DNA of 64,000 bases from Thermohalobaculum sp039026375 (GCA_039026375.1 JBCCML010000020.1:11145-75144), one strand, 5' to 3'; numbered from the stretch's first letter, positions 25,203-34,252 are shown. A program made the numbers and translations. The notes: a model not told the origin generated them from the sequence alone.

Positions 25203-26300
25203 TTACTCAATCCGAAAGTCTGGCGGCCTGGGCAGCCATTTTTCGCCATTCAAGCCAAACTCGTAGCCAAGTTCGTACAGCTTTCCCATGTATGCAGGGT
25301 CGAACAACTCTTCTGCTTCTTCGTCGAATGACTTCGGGATCCACGCAACGTTCAGGTCAATGTTGTCGCGCTGCGCGATTGCGTAGATCTTATAGATATC
25401 ACCGGTCCCGGACCCGCCCAGCAGGCTGCTTACCGCGGCACCAGCGATTGACGCCACTCGTGGCCTGACCGGAGCGTAGGATTTCTGCAGCTTGTTGTTG
25501 ATCACCACGAATATGGAGCGGTCGACCTCGGCACCGATCAAAGCATCAACTGCGGCCAAAGGAAGTTCCGGGCTGAACAGCATCACCTGTTGCGTGGCGC
25601 CCCCATCAACGTGCATTTCATCGTAGGCGGTACCATCGCTTGCCTCTACGGGAATGATGACCGGTGGGAAAGCGGCTGGAATCGCGGAAGACGCCTGGAT
25701 GATGTCGTGTATTAGCCGTTTCGCATTGGGGTCACCTGTTGCTGCGATGTTGGTCAGGCTCCAGATAACCGGACGTGCAGCGTCTAGGTTCGTGGTGCCT
25801 ACCAGCAGCGTCCGGCCCCTTGCGGCCTCCTCGGCCAACCGCGCAACGACATCTTCGTCGATGTATCGCTCTATCAGGCCACGGTAGAGCCTGTTGTCGC
25901 TTAAGGCTGTACCGCCAGTAAGCCCCGCAAAGATTGTCGGGGTCAGCAAATCCTCGGTCGTGTATCCGGTGTAGATCTCTTTGAGTTCATCGTCGTATTC
26001 CGGCCCCAGAAACGCGAAGACGGCGATGATGGCGCCCGTGCTGATCCCCGTAACAATGGAAAACTCGGGGCGATCTCCACGCGCGGTCCAACCAGCAACG
26101 AGCCCGGCGCCAAATGCGCCGTCGGGACCGCCGCCTGACAGGGCAAGTGCTACTTCTTCAAGCGGTTCGCCGCGCGCTATCTTTTCTGCGCGGGTTTGGC
26201 GAATCTGGTTCGCATACGCTGTGACCAGGTCGTCAGTATCTTTGACATCGAGGGTATCGCCCCATGTGCGTAACAGGCGATTATTGGCAGCCTTGATCAC
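25203..26300 (-). CDS. Patatin-like phospholipase body, separated from its lipoprotein leader by a stop
   Basis: This 365-residue patatin-family serine lipase has the oxyanion loop GGGPDGAFGAG, the nucleophile elbow GISTGA (G-x-S-x-G) and the catalytic Asp in VDGGAT, so the Ser-Asp dyad is complete. The first codon is GTG 26300, which lies immediately after an in-frame TAA. Upstream, in the same frame, is a lipoprotein signal peptide that such envelope patatins normally carry. No ribosome-binding site precedes the GTG, so expression would need restart at TAA-GTG or readthrough. Without the leader the enzyme would stay in the cytoplasm. The family hydrolyses acyl esters of phospholipids or other lipids; the substrate here is unknown. 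Neighbours (porins, amidohydrolase, amidase) suggest a catabolic module. Confidence 0.85.
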   Translation of the reverse strand: MIKAANNRLLRTWGDTLDVKDTDDLVTAYANQIRQTRAEKIARGEPLEEVALALSGGGPDGAFGAGLVAGWTARGDRPEFSIVTGISTGAIIAVFAFLGPEYDDELKEIYTGYTTEDLLTPTIFAGLTGGTALSDNRLYRGLIERYIDEDVVARLAEEAARGRTLLVGTTNLDAARPVIWSLTNIAATGDPNAKRLIHDIIQASSAIPAAFPPVIIPVEASDGTAYDEMHVDGGATQQVMLFSPELPLAAVDALIGAEVDRSIFVVINNKLQKSYAPVRPRVASIAGAAVSSLLGGSGTGDIYKIYAIAQRDNIDLNVAWIPKSFDEEAEELFDPAYMGKLYELGYEFGLNGEKWLPRPPDFRIE

Positions 26301-26414
26301 TTACGGCGCGGAAGTTGTCGCCTCGGCTTCAGGAACAGGATTGCGCACCAGCACCGTTGTGCACGCTGATAAGGTCATGAGCGCGATAACGCACAAGGCC
26401 GTAATGGTCTTCAT
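26301..26414 (-). pseudogene. Lipoprotein signal peptide of the patatin gene, ended by in-frame TAA
   Basis: From ATG 26414 (with GGGGGA just upstream) a 37-residue peptide is encoded: a basic start, a hydrophobic core and the lipobox LSAC, then RNPVPEAEATTSAP and TAA at 26303-26301. The next codon in the same frame begins the patatin body. The length and the following WGD motif are what I would expect of one intact lipoprotein-patatin precursor, so the TAA looks like a nonsense mutation or a sequencing error rather than the natural end of a small gene. Confidence 0.7.
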
Positions 26415-26665
26415 TGTTTCCCCCAGCGGAACCTTGAGCGCGGCAACTGGATCTGCCTGAGCGCAAAGACAGTCAACACATGGTCATGCCCTGCAGCCGC
26501 CCTATCCAACTGGCCACCTGCACACAAGTTTTGAGCGGAGTTACGGAAGGTATGGCATTTGTTAAACTAGAAACTTCTTCGGACGGCCGGTAAAATGATA
26601 GACCAAGGCATGAAACGCTTCGACAGTTCAATGAAGTTGCAGATCTCGCCTGAATGTCGACGACC

Positions 26666-27922
26666 CTAAACAGCCAGCCGAACACGCAGTCCGAAGATGC
26701 CAACTGCATTTTTGTTCGGATCCAGGGCTGGATTTACGATCAGTTGTATATCTGGGGTGACGGCCAAGTTGTCTGTCACATTCAATCGGTAGAAGATCTC
26801 GCCGGTCCATTGGTCGCCCAGCCCTGGACCGAAGGCGTTGCTGTTCGGTCGGCCCCAATTGATACCAAAGCCAAGCAAATCCTGGCCTGGACCAGGACTT
26901 GGCTGCCATCCAAAGCCGGCACTGATACTCGCTTCCAAAAGCGCCCCGCCGTCGCTGGCAAATCCACCGCGAAGGAAGGGCAGCCATTGATCGTTGACGT
27001 ACCATGTTGCTGAGCCGGCGACACCCCATCCGCTATTCACACCAAACTCATCCGATCCATCGGTATGCCAGATAGTCGCGTGCACATTATCGAAAATCAG
27101 TCTGTCTCGCGCTGAGGTCCATCCGATCTCTAAAGAAGTGAAGTAGTCTTTTTCATCAAAGAACGTGCCAAACGAATGAAAGGGCTCAGTCGGATCTGCA
27201 TTTGCATCTGCTATACCAGCGATTGCATAGAAAGTGTCGGTGATAAACACGCCTCCGGCGACGCCCAGAGTCGCTTCGTTCGGGGCACCAATTGTCCCGC
27301 TACCGGTCGAGAATGCTAAGTTTGAGAAGTGAGTCCAAGGGCTACCGAGGGCATAGGCGTCGACGTAATCCGTTACATCTAGCAGACCCGCATTAATGGT
27401 CGCACGACTTGAACCGAGCCGCTGTCGCCAGTACAGATTAGTTAGCCGTGGCCCCTGGTCACTGAAGGGTCCATTGAGGATGCCGACGTATCCGATGTCA
27501 AAACCCAGTGCACTGGGCGCTACGGTGGTGTACGCATGGCGGTGCTCGCCCTTGAGTACGATCGCGCCGCTGTCGCCGGTGTCCTGGGTGAAAAGCTCCC
27601 ATGCCCCAAGGAAACGGACCATCCCGGACGCCGCAAAGTCATCGCCGGTGCTTTCTGTGGCTGCGAAGGCCAAGCTTGTGTAATCGACGCTGAAAGTGAG
27701 ACCTGTCTCCTCAGCTAGCGCCTTCTTGTAGGCGTCCCAACGTCCAAGAAGGTCCGGCGTCTCTAACGCGCCCGTCTGTTCAGAGTCCGTTTCAAGTTGG
27801 CGCTCCACTGTATCGGGGCCAACAAACGTCTGAGCAATTGCACTGCCCGCAAGATCGCCGATCAAACAAACGGATATGACCGCCATTGCCAGCCACTGGA
27901 ACATCTTGCCTGGCATCTTCAT
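26666..27922 (-). CDS. OprB-family carbohydrate-selective-type porin
   Basis: This 418-residue outer-membrane beta-barrel starts MKMPGKMFQW and has a signal peptide ending near GSAIAQ. It contains many alternating beta strands and family features such as LTNLYWRQRL and WTHFSNLAFSTG. OprB-type porins let sugars and other small solutes cross the outer membrane; the real substrate here may be different. ATG 27922 overlaps the TGA of the upstream gene in TGATG, so translation is probably coupled. The frame extends upstream but that part is the upstream gene read in the wrong frame. The protein ends in a short beta strand (LRVRLAV), as outer-membrane proteins usually do. Confidence 0.82.
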   Translation of the reverse strand: MKMPGKMFQWLAMAVISVCLIGDLAGSAIAQTFVGPDTVERQLETDSEQTGALETPDLLGRWDAYKKALAEETGLTFSVDYTSLAFAATESTGDDFAASGMVRFLGAWELFTQDTGDSGAIVLKGEHRHAYTTVAPSALGFDIGYVGILNGPFSDQGPRLTNLYWRQRLGSSRATINAGLLDVTDYVDAYALGSPWTHFSNLAFSTGSGTIGAPNEATLGVAGGVFITDTFYAIAGIADANADPTEPFHSFGTFFDEKDYFTSLEIGWTSARDRLIFDNVHATIWHTDGSDEFGVNSGWGVAGSATWYVNDQWLPFLRGGFASDGGALLEASISAGFGWQPSPGPGQDLLGFGINWGRPNSNAFGPGLGDQWTGEIFYRLNVTDNLAVTPDIQLIVNPALDPNKNAVGIFGLRVRLAV

Positions 27923-28758
27923 CAGTCGAAGGGGTTCGCGATGACAGGTGTAATGCTGAACTTCACCAACCATTCGGCTCCGAACGTATCTTGCCGGATG
28001 ATGCTGTAATCTAGCTCGGTGTTGAATTTGATCGGCATCCCGAAAAGCTTGGTCGTCTTCGAGACACCCAGCCCAACAGGCACGTTCCAGCGATCCCCGG
28101 GCTGGCCGTTCCAATCGTATGTGATGGTAGGGCCAGCACCAACCTGCCACCCATCACCGAGACTGAAGAACAGAAAATACTGAAGCGAGCTCAGGCTGAC
28201 ATCGGCGCCATGTCCTGCCACCTTCCAAGAATGCGACGCCAAGCCGCCGACAATTCCCCAAGTGTCAACATAGGCGCCAAAAAACTCAGGGCCCAAAGTC
28301 CAGTTCCCGCTCCGCAGGCGTCTATTCGTTCCAGTGGGTAAGCCCCCCAGAACACCCAAGCCATAAGAGAACTTCCCATCAGTCTTCGGCGCATAGGCGA
28401 GATCAAAGCCGAAATCACCGATGCCACCGCTATCATCAAATGCACCGCGCGATGCGTCAAAGAACGGCTCGTCGACCGGGAAGGAAAATGCGGGTCGAAA
28501 GATCACCTTGTCGCCGTCGTCCAACTCGAAGGGAAGCACTGGCTGAAATGTGAAGGTGAACCCTTCTTGAGCGTCAGCTCCGGGGAGTGCCCCGTCATAA
28601 ATCCTGTAGTCGAATTTGAAGCTCAGACTAGCGAGCGACGTCGCAGGGTTCGACAACTCCTGAGCCAAAGTGTTTGCATCCCTTTCCTGGGCAACAGAGG
28701 TGGTGGCAAGAGAGAGGGACGTGGCCAAAATAAGAGCATGCGCAAAACGGGTAGGCAT
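27922..28758 (-). CDS. Outer-membrane beta-barrel protein, MetA-pathway type
   Basis: This 278-residue protein begins with a signal peptide (MPTRFAHALILATSLSLA to VAQ) followed by a beta-barrel pattern. Segments such as FTFQPVLPF, GIGDFGFDLAYAP and VPVGLGVSKTTKL are typical of the Phenol_MetA_deg-like (PF13557) outer-membrane family. Members often sit beside catabolic genes and may help hydrophobic substrates enter. ATG 28758 has AGGA at 7 nt. A start 30 bases upstream is less likely. Its TGA overlaps the start of the OprB-type porin gene. The gap to the upstream DUF3299 gene is small (26 bp), consistent with one operon. Confidence 0.78.
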   Translation of the reverse strand: MPTRFAHALILATSLSLATTSVAQERDANTLAQELSNPATSLASLSFKFDYRIYDGALPGADAQEGFTFTFQPVLPFELDDGDKVIFRPAFSFPVDEPFFDASRGAFDDSGGIGDFGFDLAYAPKTDGKFSYGLGVLGGLPTGTNRRLRSGNWTLGPEFFGAYVDTWGIVGGLASHSWKVAGHGADVSLSSLQYFLFFSLGDGWQVGAGPTITYDWNGQPGDRWNVPVGLGVSKTTKLFGMPIKFNTELDYSIIRQDTFGAEWLVKFSITPVIANPFD

Positions 28759-28784
28759 GCATCGATCCTTTGTCTGGCACAAAG

Positions 28785-29540
28785 TCATTGAACGGTGACC
28801 GGTCGAGTACCTGCCCGGTGCCCGACGACGCGCGGCGGGTTTTGGCCAACGGGCAACAGCGGCTCGGCAGCCGTCGCGTCCAATTCAAACGTGGCATTCA
28901 TGGTGACGAGACCATCAACGACCATGATGCGCTCGGCACTAGGTCGCAACGCGATCCTCCCAGTGAAGCGCACGGGCTGGTAGATGAAGGTAGGTGACCA
29001 GTCATCGCTCATGCGAACGCGGATCATTTGGTTTGGCGGCGGTGGCGGCATGTGGCTGCACATGCCGCGTTCGGGCACAAGATACGCCACAGGCCTGCCG
29101 TCCGCGGCCGGCGGTGCGGGAATAATGAAACCGGCGATGCGGATATCTAAGCCGTCGATTTCAGTGTTGCCGGCAGTCGCTGCCAGCCGGCGACGCTCCG
29201 CAACCTCCCAGCGCTGCGAAATCAGATGATCGACATCGATGCCGACGCTCTGAGCTCTCATTTCGAGACCGCGAAGATCATCGGACAACAGGCGCCGTTG
29301 CTCGGCTGACAGCGCTACATTCTTCAACTGTGATCGGATGCGCGCGATTTCTACCACAGCTCGGATTTGGGCGGAGTCTAAATCCCGGTACGGATCTTCG
29401 TAGTCTTGCGTCGTCTGATCCACCAGAGCAGGCCAGGCGATGTCTTGCGCTGGTTCGCCCACAAAGGCGGGCACCTGCAAGAGCGCCGTGAGCATGAGCG
29501 CACAGAGCCAAATCCGACACGTGGAGAGAACGCGGGTCAT
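28785..29540 (-). CDS. DUF3299 family exported protein
   Basis: This 251-residue protein starts with a signal peptide-like helix (IWLCALMLTALLQVPAFVG). The C-terminal half holds the DUF3299 features: DGLDIRIAGFIIP, a LVPERGMCSHMPPPPPNQM segment with one Cys and one His, and VRFTGRIAL. Other family members sit with permease or metal-handling genes, but the biochemical role is unknown. An alternative GTG start at 29594 would overlap the upstream amidohydrolase gene by 29 bp; I prefer ATG 29540 because the signal peptide begins there. The region between residues 50 and 110 is predicted helical and charged. Confidence 0.75.
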   Translation of the reverse strand: MTRVLSTCRIWLCALMLTALLQVPAFVGEPAQDIAWPALVDQTTQDYEDPYRDLDSAQIRAVVEIARIRSQLKNVALSAEQRRLLSDDLRGLEMRAQSVGIDVDHLISQRWEVAERRRLAATAGNTEIDGLDIRIAGFIIPAPPAADGRPVAYLVPERGMCSHMPPPPPNQMIRVRMSDDWSPTFIYQPVRFTGRIALRPSAERIMVVDGLVTMNATFELDATAAEPLLPVGQNPPRVVGHRAGTRPVTVQ

Positions 29541-29565
29541 GATACCAAGGACCTGCACGGGCCGC

Positions 29566-30939
29566 TCACAAAGTATTCTTGAAGATCTCGCCACCCTTCA
29601 TGATCAATTGGATCGTCTCTGGGCTTTCGGGCCGGGGATCTGCGCCAAACCACTTGTCGCCCGTTCCCACGACCGAAAAATCTTCCAGCGGATTACCCTT
29701 CAGGATCAAGATATCGGCGTAGGCGCCAACCTCGATCACCCCCAATTTACCCTTCGGATAGGGGTTCATGAAGTCGCCGCTCAGCTGCGCGATTTCACCC
29801 CCAACCGATGTCAGGGTTACCATTGACTGGTAGGCGCCGAAAAACTCGTGATTTAGATGTTTCTCGTAAGCGACCTGGATGTTGCACGCCGCCACTGATC
29901 CGACGCAATCCGTTTGAAAGCCGCGCGGGACGGGGCATTCCTTCATATTCGGGATGTAGTTCGCGAAAGTCTCCGACGCGGAGATCGCCTTCGCTAGACT
30001 TGCAGGCACATTCGCCACGGCCGGGATGTCCAGAAGCCCAGGATCGAACGCTGTGAGGTTTGTGGTGATGTACGCGCCCTTCTCCCGCATGACTTCCGCG
30101 ATTTCACAGTCGAAAGAAAAGCCGTGCTCGATCGAACGCACCCCCGCGTTCAGTGCATTGAGGATCGCCTCTTTTCGGTAGGCATGGGCCATGACGTAGC
30201 TGCCGTACTCGCTGGCAACCTGCACGACCGCCTCGATTTCCTCTGGTGAGCCTGCAAGCAGCTGCCAGGGATCGAACGCTGAGACTACACCGCCGGAGAT
30301 CATCAGCTTCAGTTGGGTCGCCCCCATGCGGAAATTGTTCCGCCCGAACATCAGCACGTCGTCGACGCCACTGATTTCCTGGGCCATGTTCAAACGGCTG
30401 AAGTTCGAAGACTGACCGGGTGGTGCCGTGAAGTTTGCAAAGGCCGCATGACCACCACGCGTACTCAAGAAGGCAGCCGAGGGGTAGAAACGCGGGCCCA
30501 GGATCTGGCCGTCATCGATCGCCCGGCGAAGACCACCGTTCGCACCGCCTGCGTCCCGGACGGTCGTGAAGCCCTGCATCAGGTACATCTCGGCCATGCG
30601 CGCACCATGGATCGCAAGGTCTTCCCAGGTACTGTTCGCCTCCATCGCAGGAAGGGACGGGCCCGGTAGCATAAGGTGGGCGTGGTTCTCGATGAACCCG
30701 GGCGTCAGCGTGCCGCCCTGGCCGTCAATCACCGTCGCGCCAGCTGCCTCGATCGGGTCGGTCGATACCTCAGCAATCAACTCACCCTCGACCAGCACAT
30801 TGCCGCCTTCGATCAAGGTTTCGCTGGTGCCGTCGAAGATGTTCACATTCGTAAACAAGATCCGCGGCAGCTCTTTATCGTCAGCCCAAGCTGGGACTAC
30901 AGTCGCAATGATAGTAATTGCAGCTAGCAGTATCCGCAT
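29566..30939 (-). CDS. Secreted metal-dependent amidohydrolase
   Basis: This 457-residue protein has a signal peptide cut after VVPAWA and belongs to the amidohydrolase superfamily, in the imidazolonepropionase/Xaa-Pro dipeptidase-like branch. Visible metal-site elements are ENHAHL after strand 1, the bridging-Lys region QLKLMISGGV, His in VMAHAY and SIEHG, and the C-terminal GVIEVGAYADILIL. The substrate may be a cyclic or peptide amide, but this is inference. ATG 30939 is preceded by AAGGGGGA. It is the first gene of a minus-strand series running to the amidase and is divergent from the AraC-family regulator gene, with a perfect palindrome between them. Confidence 0.88.
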   Translation of the reverse strand: MRILLAAITIIATVVPAWADDKELPRILFTNVNIFDGTSETLIEGGNVLVEGELIAEVSTDPIEAAGATVIDGQGGTLTPGFIENHAHLMLPGPSLPAMEANSTWEDLAIHGARMAEMYLMQGFTTVRDAGGANGGLRRAIDDGQILGPRFYPSAAFLSTRGGHAAFANFTAPPGQSSNFSRLNMAQEISGVDDVLMFGRNNFRMGATQLKLMISGGVVSAFDPWQLLAGSPEEIEAVVQVASEYGSYVMAHAYRKEAILNALNAGVRSIEHGFSFDCEIAEVMREKGAYITTNLTAFDPGLLDIPAVANVPASLAKAISASETFANYIPNMKECPVPRGFQTDCVGSVAACNIQVAYEKHLNHEFFGAYQSMVTLTSVGGEIAQLSGDFMNPYPKGKLGVIEVGAYADILILKGNPLEDFSVVGTGDKWFGADPRPESPETIQLIMKGGEIFKNTL

Positions 30940-30977
30940 CGCGCTATCCCCCTTGTTGTTATCCTATAACGCGAACG

Positions 30978-30989
30978 GGCAGTACTGCC
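30978..30989. promoter_or_regulatory. Perfect 12-bp palindrome in the divergent promoter region
   Basis: GGCAGTACTGCC reads the same on both strands. It lies about 40 bp upstream of the amidohydrolase start codon and about 170 bp upstream of the AraC-type regulator. The position fits an operator for a dimeric regulator. AraC proteins usually bind direct repeats, so the regulator may be something else; AGTAC also recurs nearby at 30991-30995. Confidence 0.4.
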
Positions 30990-31159
30990 GAAGTACGCAT
31001 CTGGCTTTAATGACGATTATTGCGTAACTGCACGATTTGTGCCTGTCAGAATACGGTCATTTGCTGCATTTTTTGCGCGAAAAGTGACAGATGCCTGGCC
31101 AGGCGGTAGCTTTCCGCTCGGGCAAATTTGGTATGCGTCTGCGAGGAGGAAGCAAAAAC

Positions 31160-32167
31160 ATGGCAAACAGACTCCCGCTAGTCAGGCTCAGCGTCCTGCG
31201 CCCGATGGTCCAAGGTCTTGAAGAAGCAGGTCTGGACCCAGAGGACATCGCTGCCGGCGCTGGATTAAGCGTGGACGCCATCAATGATGATCAAGCGGTC
31301 GCTCATGTGATGAAGATCCACAGTTTTCTCGAAGACTGCGCGCGCGCCACAAAAGATCCGATGTTCTGCGCGCGGATTGGAAGCCGATTGAACCCTGCTG
31401 GTTGGCCAATGATTGCGGAGGCAAAGCAACGGGCGCGCTCGTTGGGCGATTTCCTGAATATCTATGTGAATGGGGCGCCGAAACTGGCGGCGTCGGTGGA
31501 CGTGTTCCTGGAGGTAAGAGGCCCGACTGCCACTTTTGGCCAGTCTCGCCGGTTTCCGCCAGAGATCACGCCCAGCCAGAACGACGCCTTCATGGTCAGT
31601 TTGAAACTGTCGATGCTGAAATACTTTTTGGGGCCAAGGCTACTTCCTGGGCGCGTGATGATCGTCCTGAGCGATCCATCAGCGGTTCCACTGGAAGCGG
31701 AAGGATATCAAGTCCTGCGCGGCGACAGAAATGGGGTGCGAATACAGTTCCCATCTGAATGGCTGGCGTTGCCTCTCGACGCAACAATCAGCGCAGTGGA
31801 GGTCGACACAGACCCGGCGGTCGCAACGCTCGAGGCAAGCTTTCGCTCTCTCCTATTGCAGAACGTTGGCAATGGAGGTCTGAATGCTGCGCAAGCAGCG
31901 CAGCTTGTTCATATGACACCCCGGAAACTCGCAAGTTACCTAAGCGCGCGTTCGACGAGCATTGGCGCGGAGGTCCTGGAAGCAAAGATGGAATATGCCC
32001 GCGAGAAACTGACCGGGAGCACCCTTTCGATCGACGAGATTTCGTCTCACTTAGGATACACTGACCCCTCGAACTTCTCACGCGCCTTTTCAAGAAAAAC
32101 GGGTGTGGCCCCTTCGCTCTATCGGCGCGAACACAGCGATGGTCAGCGCGACGAGGATCGCGTTTAA
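31160..32167 (+). CDS. AraC-family transcriptional regulator
   Basis: This 335-residue regulator has an N-terminal effector domain of the OruR/Arabinose_bd (PF12625) type (DDQAVAHVMKIHSFLEDCARA, RIGSRLNPAGWPMI) and a C-terminal AraC helix-turn-helix pair. The second helix-turn-helix is IDEISSHLGYTDPSNFSRAFSRKTGVAPSLYR, shown here in part: the core is SHLGYTDPSNFSRAF. ATG 31160 has a strong GAGGAGGAA site at 8 nt; an ATG 69 bases upstream is weaker. It is divergent from the amidohydrolase operon and is its most likely local regulator. The first helix-turn-helix is less typical (LNAAQAAQLVHMTPRKLASYL). Confidence 0.88.
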   Translation: MANRLPLVRLSVLRPMVQGLEEAGLDPEDIAAGAGLSVDAINDDQAVAHVMKIHSFLEDCARATKDPMFCARIGSRLNPAGWPMIAEAKQRARSLGDFLNIYVNGAPKLAASVDVFLEVRGPTATFGQSRRFPPEITPSQNDAFMVSLKLSMLKYFLGPRLLPGRVMIVLSDPSAVPLEAEGYQVLRGDRNGVRIQFPSEWLALPLDATISAVEVDTDPAVATLEASFRSLLLQNVGNGGLNAAQAAQLVHMTPRKLASYLSARSTSIGAEVLEAKMEYAREKLTGSTLSIDEISSHLGYTDPSNFSRAFSRKTGVAPSLYRREHSDGQRDEDRV

Positions 32168-32240
32168 CCGCGGCCGAAGCTTGCTTTTCTCCAAATCGCC
32201 GGCATGGATAGCGTGCCAGCGGCAGGACGGAGGACTTGGC

Positions 32241-32633
32241 ATGATGGAACAGATAACAGATCTGCCCAAAGGCCTTTGGGGCTTTATGGTTTCTGGAACT
32301 GTCTCATCCGCAGAAGCCGATCCGGTCCTTAATGCGTTCGATGCGACTGCGATGACGCAGTACGATGTTGCGCTGTTGATGGAGTTTGTGGGTGAGGTAG
32401 ATCTTAGCCAGATTTCAGAGGAGGAGCGTGCCTACAACCGGTTGATGGCACGCGGGCGGGTCCGAAGGTTCGCATTCGTCGCTTTGCCGCAATTTCTATC
32501 AATGTATCAGGGCTTTACGGCGGCTATGGGCTGTGAATGCCAGATGTTCCAGCCGGGGCAACGCCATGATGCGATTGAATGGCTAAAACAGGCAGATGTT
32601 GTCGTTGGCACAGGTGAGCCAAGCCAGATCTGA
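32241..32633 (+). CDS. Small SpoIIAA/STAS-like protein (tentative)
   Basis: This 130-residue protein begins MMEQITDLPKGLWGFMVSG and has an acidic start, a central beta-alpha pattern and a C-terminal helix (RHDAIEWLKQA). The layout resembles SpoIIAA-like (PF11964) STAS proteins of about 120 residues, but the match is by eye and weak. ATG 32241 has GGAGG at 8 nt. The frame is open further upstream, overlapping the AraC gene end, without a good start. It follows the regulator by 73 bp on the same strand. Confidence 0.6.
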   Translation: MMEQITDLPKGLWGFMVSGTVSSAEADPVLNAFDATAMTQYDVALLMEFVGEVDLSQISEEERAYNRLMARGRVRRFAFVALPQFLSMYQGFTAAMGCECQMFQPGQRHDAIEWLKQADVVVGTGEPSQI

Positions 32634-32988
32634 CCGCCAATTGCGCAGTCCGTCCCGTTGAAGCATGCGACCAGACGCTGACCACAGTGCATTCAGACGG
32701 CAGTTCAAAGATCTCACTACCCAAATACCGCGCCTGTCGCTTTGTCGGGCGACTACCGATGACCTTGGCAGTTTGAGAATCCTCCTGAACAACAGCCCTT
32801 TACGGTGGTGTTCTCGGGCGGCTTGCGTTCGCCAGCGGTGTTGAAAAGTGCGTGCCCAGATCGCGCCAGATCAGTCCGACCGATGCTCCACCGTGCAAGA
32901 AATAGTTCGGCATTTCAAATGCCGCCAAGCGAGCGCCCCATTTGGGTCGTCCAGCCCGAGCGCACTGTGAGCGTTCCTTTGGGGTGAT
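32634..32988. other. 355-bp gap before the tRNA, with a short palindrome
   Basis: No convincing gene. The only structure I see is CGGCATTT-C-AAATGCCG at 32908-32924, a perfect 8-bp stem with one central base, about 65 bp downstream of the tRNA on the tRNA strand. There is no T-run after it, so a terminator role is uncertain. Confidence 0.4.
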
Positions 32989-33064
32989 TGGTGAGCCGTG
33001 CAGGATTCGAACCTGCGACCCGCTGATTAAAAGTCAGCTGCTCTACCAACTGAGCTAACGGCCC
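32989..33064 (-). tRNA. tRNA-Lys (anticodon TTT)
   Basis: A complete 76-nt cloverleaf on the minus strand. The acceptor stem GGGCCGT pairs with ACGGCTC (one G-T pair), the D arm holds AGCTCAGTTGGTAGAGC, the anticodon loop is CTTTTAA with anticodon TTT, and the T arm has GGTTCGAATCC. The 3' CCA is encoded (32991-32989). There is no tandem tRNA nearby and no sign of an integrated element at its 3' end. Confidence 0.96.
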
Positions 33065-33245
33065 GCCTGCGCGGGGTGTAGTGCGGGGCGGCATGGTGGT
33101 CAAGTCGCTCTGATGCGCGGTTTCCCGCACAACGTCATCCAAAAGAGGGTCATCCAATACAGGTTGATTGAAGCACGGCCGATCATAGCGGTGATCTTTC
33201 GGCCCCAGTTGTCCCGGCGGCCTGATAAGCCGTTATGGTTTCCGC

Positions 33246-34190
33246 ATGGTTCAGCCGACACCGCCCACACGCTACAGCAACGCCGCCGCCGGCATCGCCT
33301 GGATGATGCTGTCGTGCGCCCTGCTAGCTGGGGTCGCGGGCCTTGGCCGCTATGTTGCGCTGGAGAACATCCCAACCATGCAGACCGTCTTTCTCCGGCT
33401 GCTCTTTGCCCTTATTGCCTTTCTGCCGCTGCTTGCATGGCGCGGGGTTGAGATGGTGCGCACCCAGCATCTTAGACTCTACCTGATCCGCGTCGTGATC
33501 GGCCTCACTGGCATGTCTTTGTGGTTTGCAGCCCTGGCCGAGATCCCGGTGGGCGCGGTCACCGCCATCGGCTTCCTCGCCCCCATTTTCGGCACCATCG
33601 GGGCCGCGCTACTGCTGGGCGAGATCGTCCGCTGGCGGCGCTGGACGGCGACTTTGGTGGCGTTTCTAGGCGCCATGCTGATCGTGCGGCCAGGCTTTGC
33701 CGAGGTCAGCTATGGAACCTGGCTGGCGCTGGGGGCCGCACTGGGCATGGCGGCGGCTGGATTAATGATCAAGAACCTGTCTGGCAAAGACGACCCGGAC
33801 AAGCTGGTCTTCATCGCTCTGTGCTTTCAGACGCCGCTGGCCGGGATTTTCGCGGTCTTTGTCTGGGTCCCGGTGCCGACCGATCTGTGGGCGATTTATG
33901 CGCTCATGGGGTTGATCGGCATGTTGGGGCATATCACGCTCGCGCGGGCGTTCCGGGCAGCGGATGCCTCGCTGGTGATGAGCCTGGAATTTGCCCGCCT
34001 GCCCTTTGCGGTGGCCTTTGGGTATGCGCTGTTTGGGGAATTGATAGATCTCTGGACGTGGATCGGGGCAGCCGTGATCTTCGCCGCCGCCACCTACACA
34101 GCCCGACGCGAACGTCAGATCCAGCGCGGCACGGGGGCACCCCCAACCGCAGAGATCGCCGCCAAAAGCCCACCCAAGAGCCATGCCTAG
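33246..34190 (+). CDS. EamA/DMT-superfamily transporter
   Basis: This 314-residue inner-membrane protein has about ten hydrophobic helices in two EamA halves. The first half shows LGRYVALENIPTMQTVFLR and the second AYTARRE after GAAVIFAAAT. Family members export metabolites such as amino acids or riboflavin; this substrate is unknown. ATG 33246 has no strong ribosome site, but the hydrophobic start fits. It lies 62 bp before apt on the same strand. Two further EamA genes lie 3-5 kb away, but they share little obvious sequence. Confidence 0.85.
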   Translation: MVQPTPPTRYSNAAAGIAWMMLSCALLAGVAGLGRYVALENIPTMQTVFLRLLFALIAFLPLLAWRGVEMVRTQHLRLYLIRVVIGLTGMSLWFAALAEIPVGAVTAIGFLAPIFGTIGAALLLGEIVRWRRWTATLVAFLGAMLIVRPGFAEVSYGTWLALGAALGMAAAGLMIKNLSGKDDPDKLVFIALCFQTPLAGIFAVFVWVPVPTDLWAIYALMGLIGMLGHITLARAFRAADASLVMSLEFARLPFAVAFGYALFGELIDLWTWIGAAVIFAAATYTARRERQIQRGTGAPPTAEIAAKSPPKSHA

Positions 34191-34252
34191 CGTTGAATTT
34201 GACGACAGCGACGGGTTAAATCCCGGCGCAACAGCCAGAGGCGCGCGCCACC

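Noticed and set aside
32989..33064. tRNA-Lys as an integration site of a mobile element
   Set aside because: No integrase gene and no duplicated tRNA 3' end were seen in the window.
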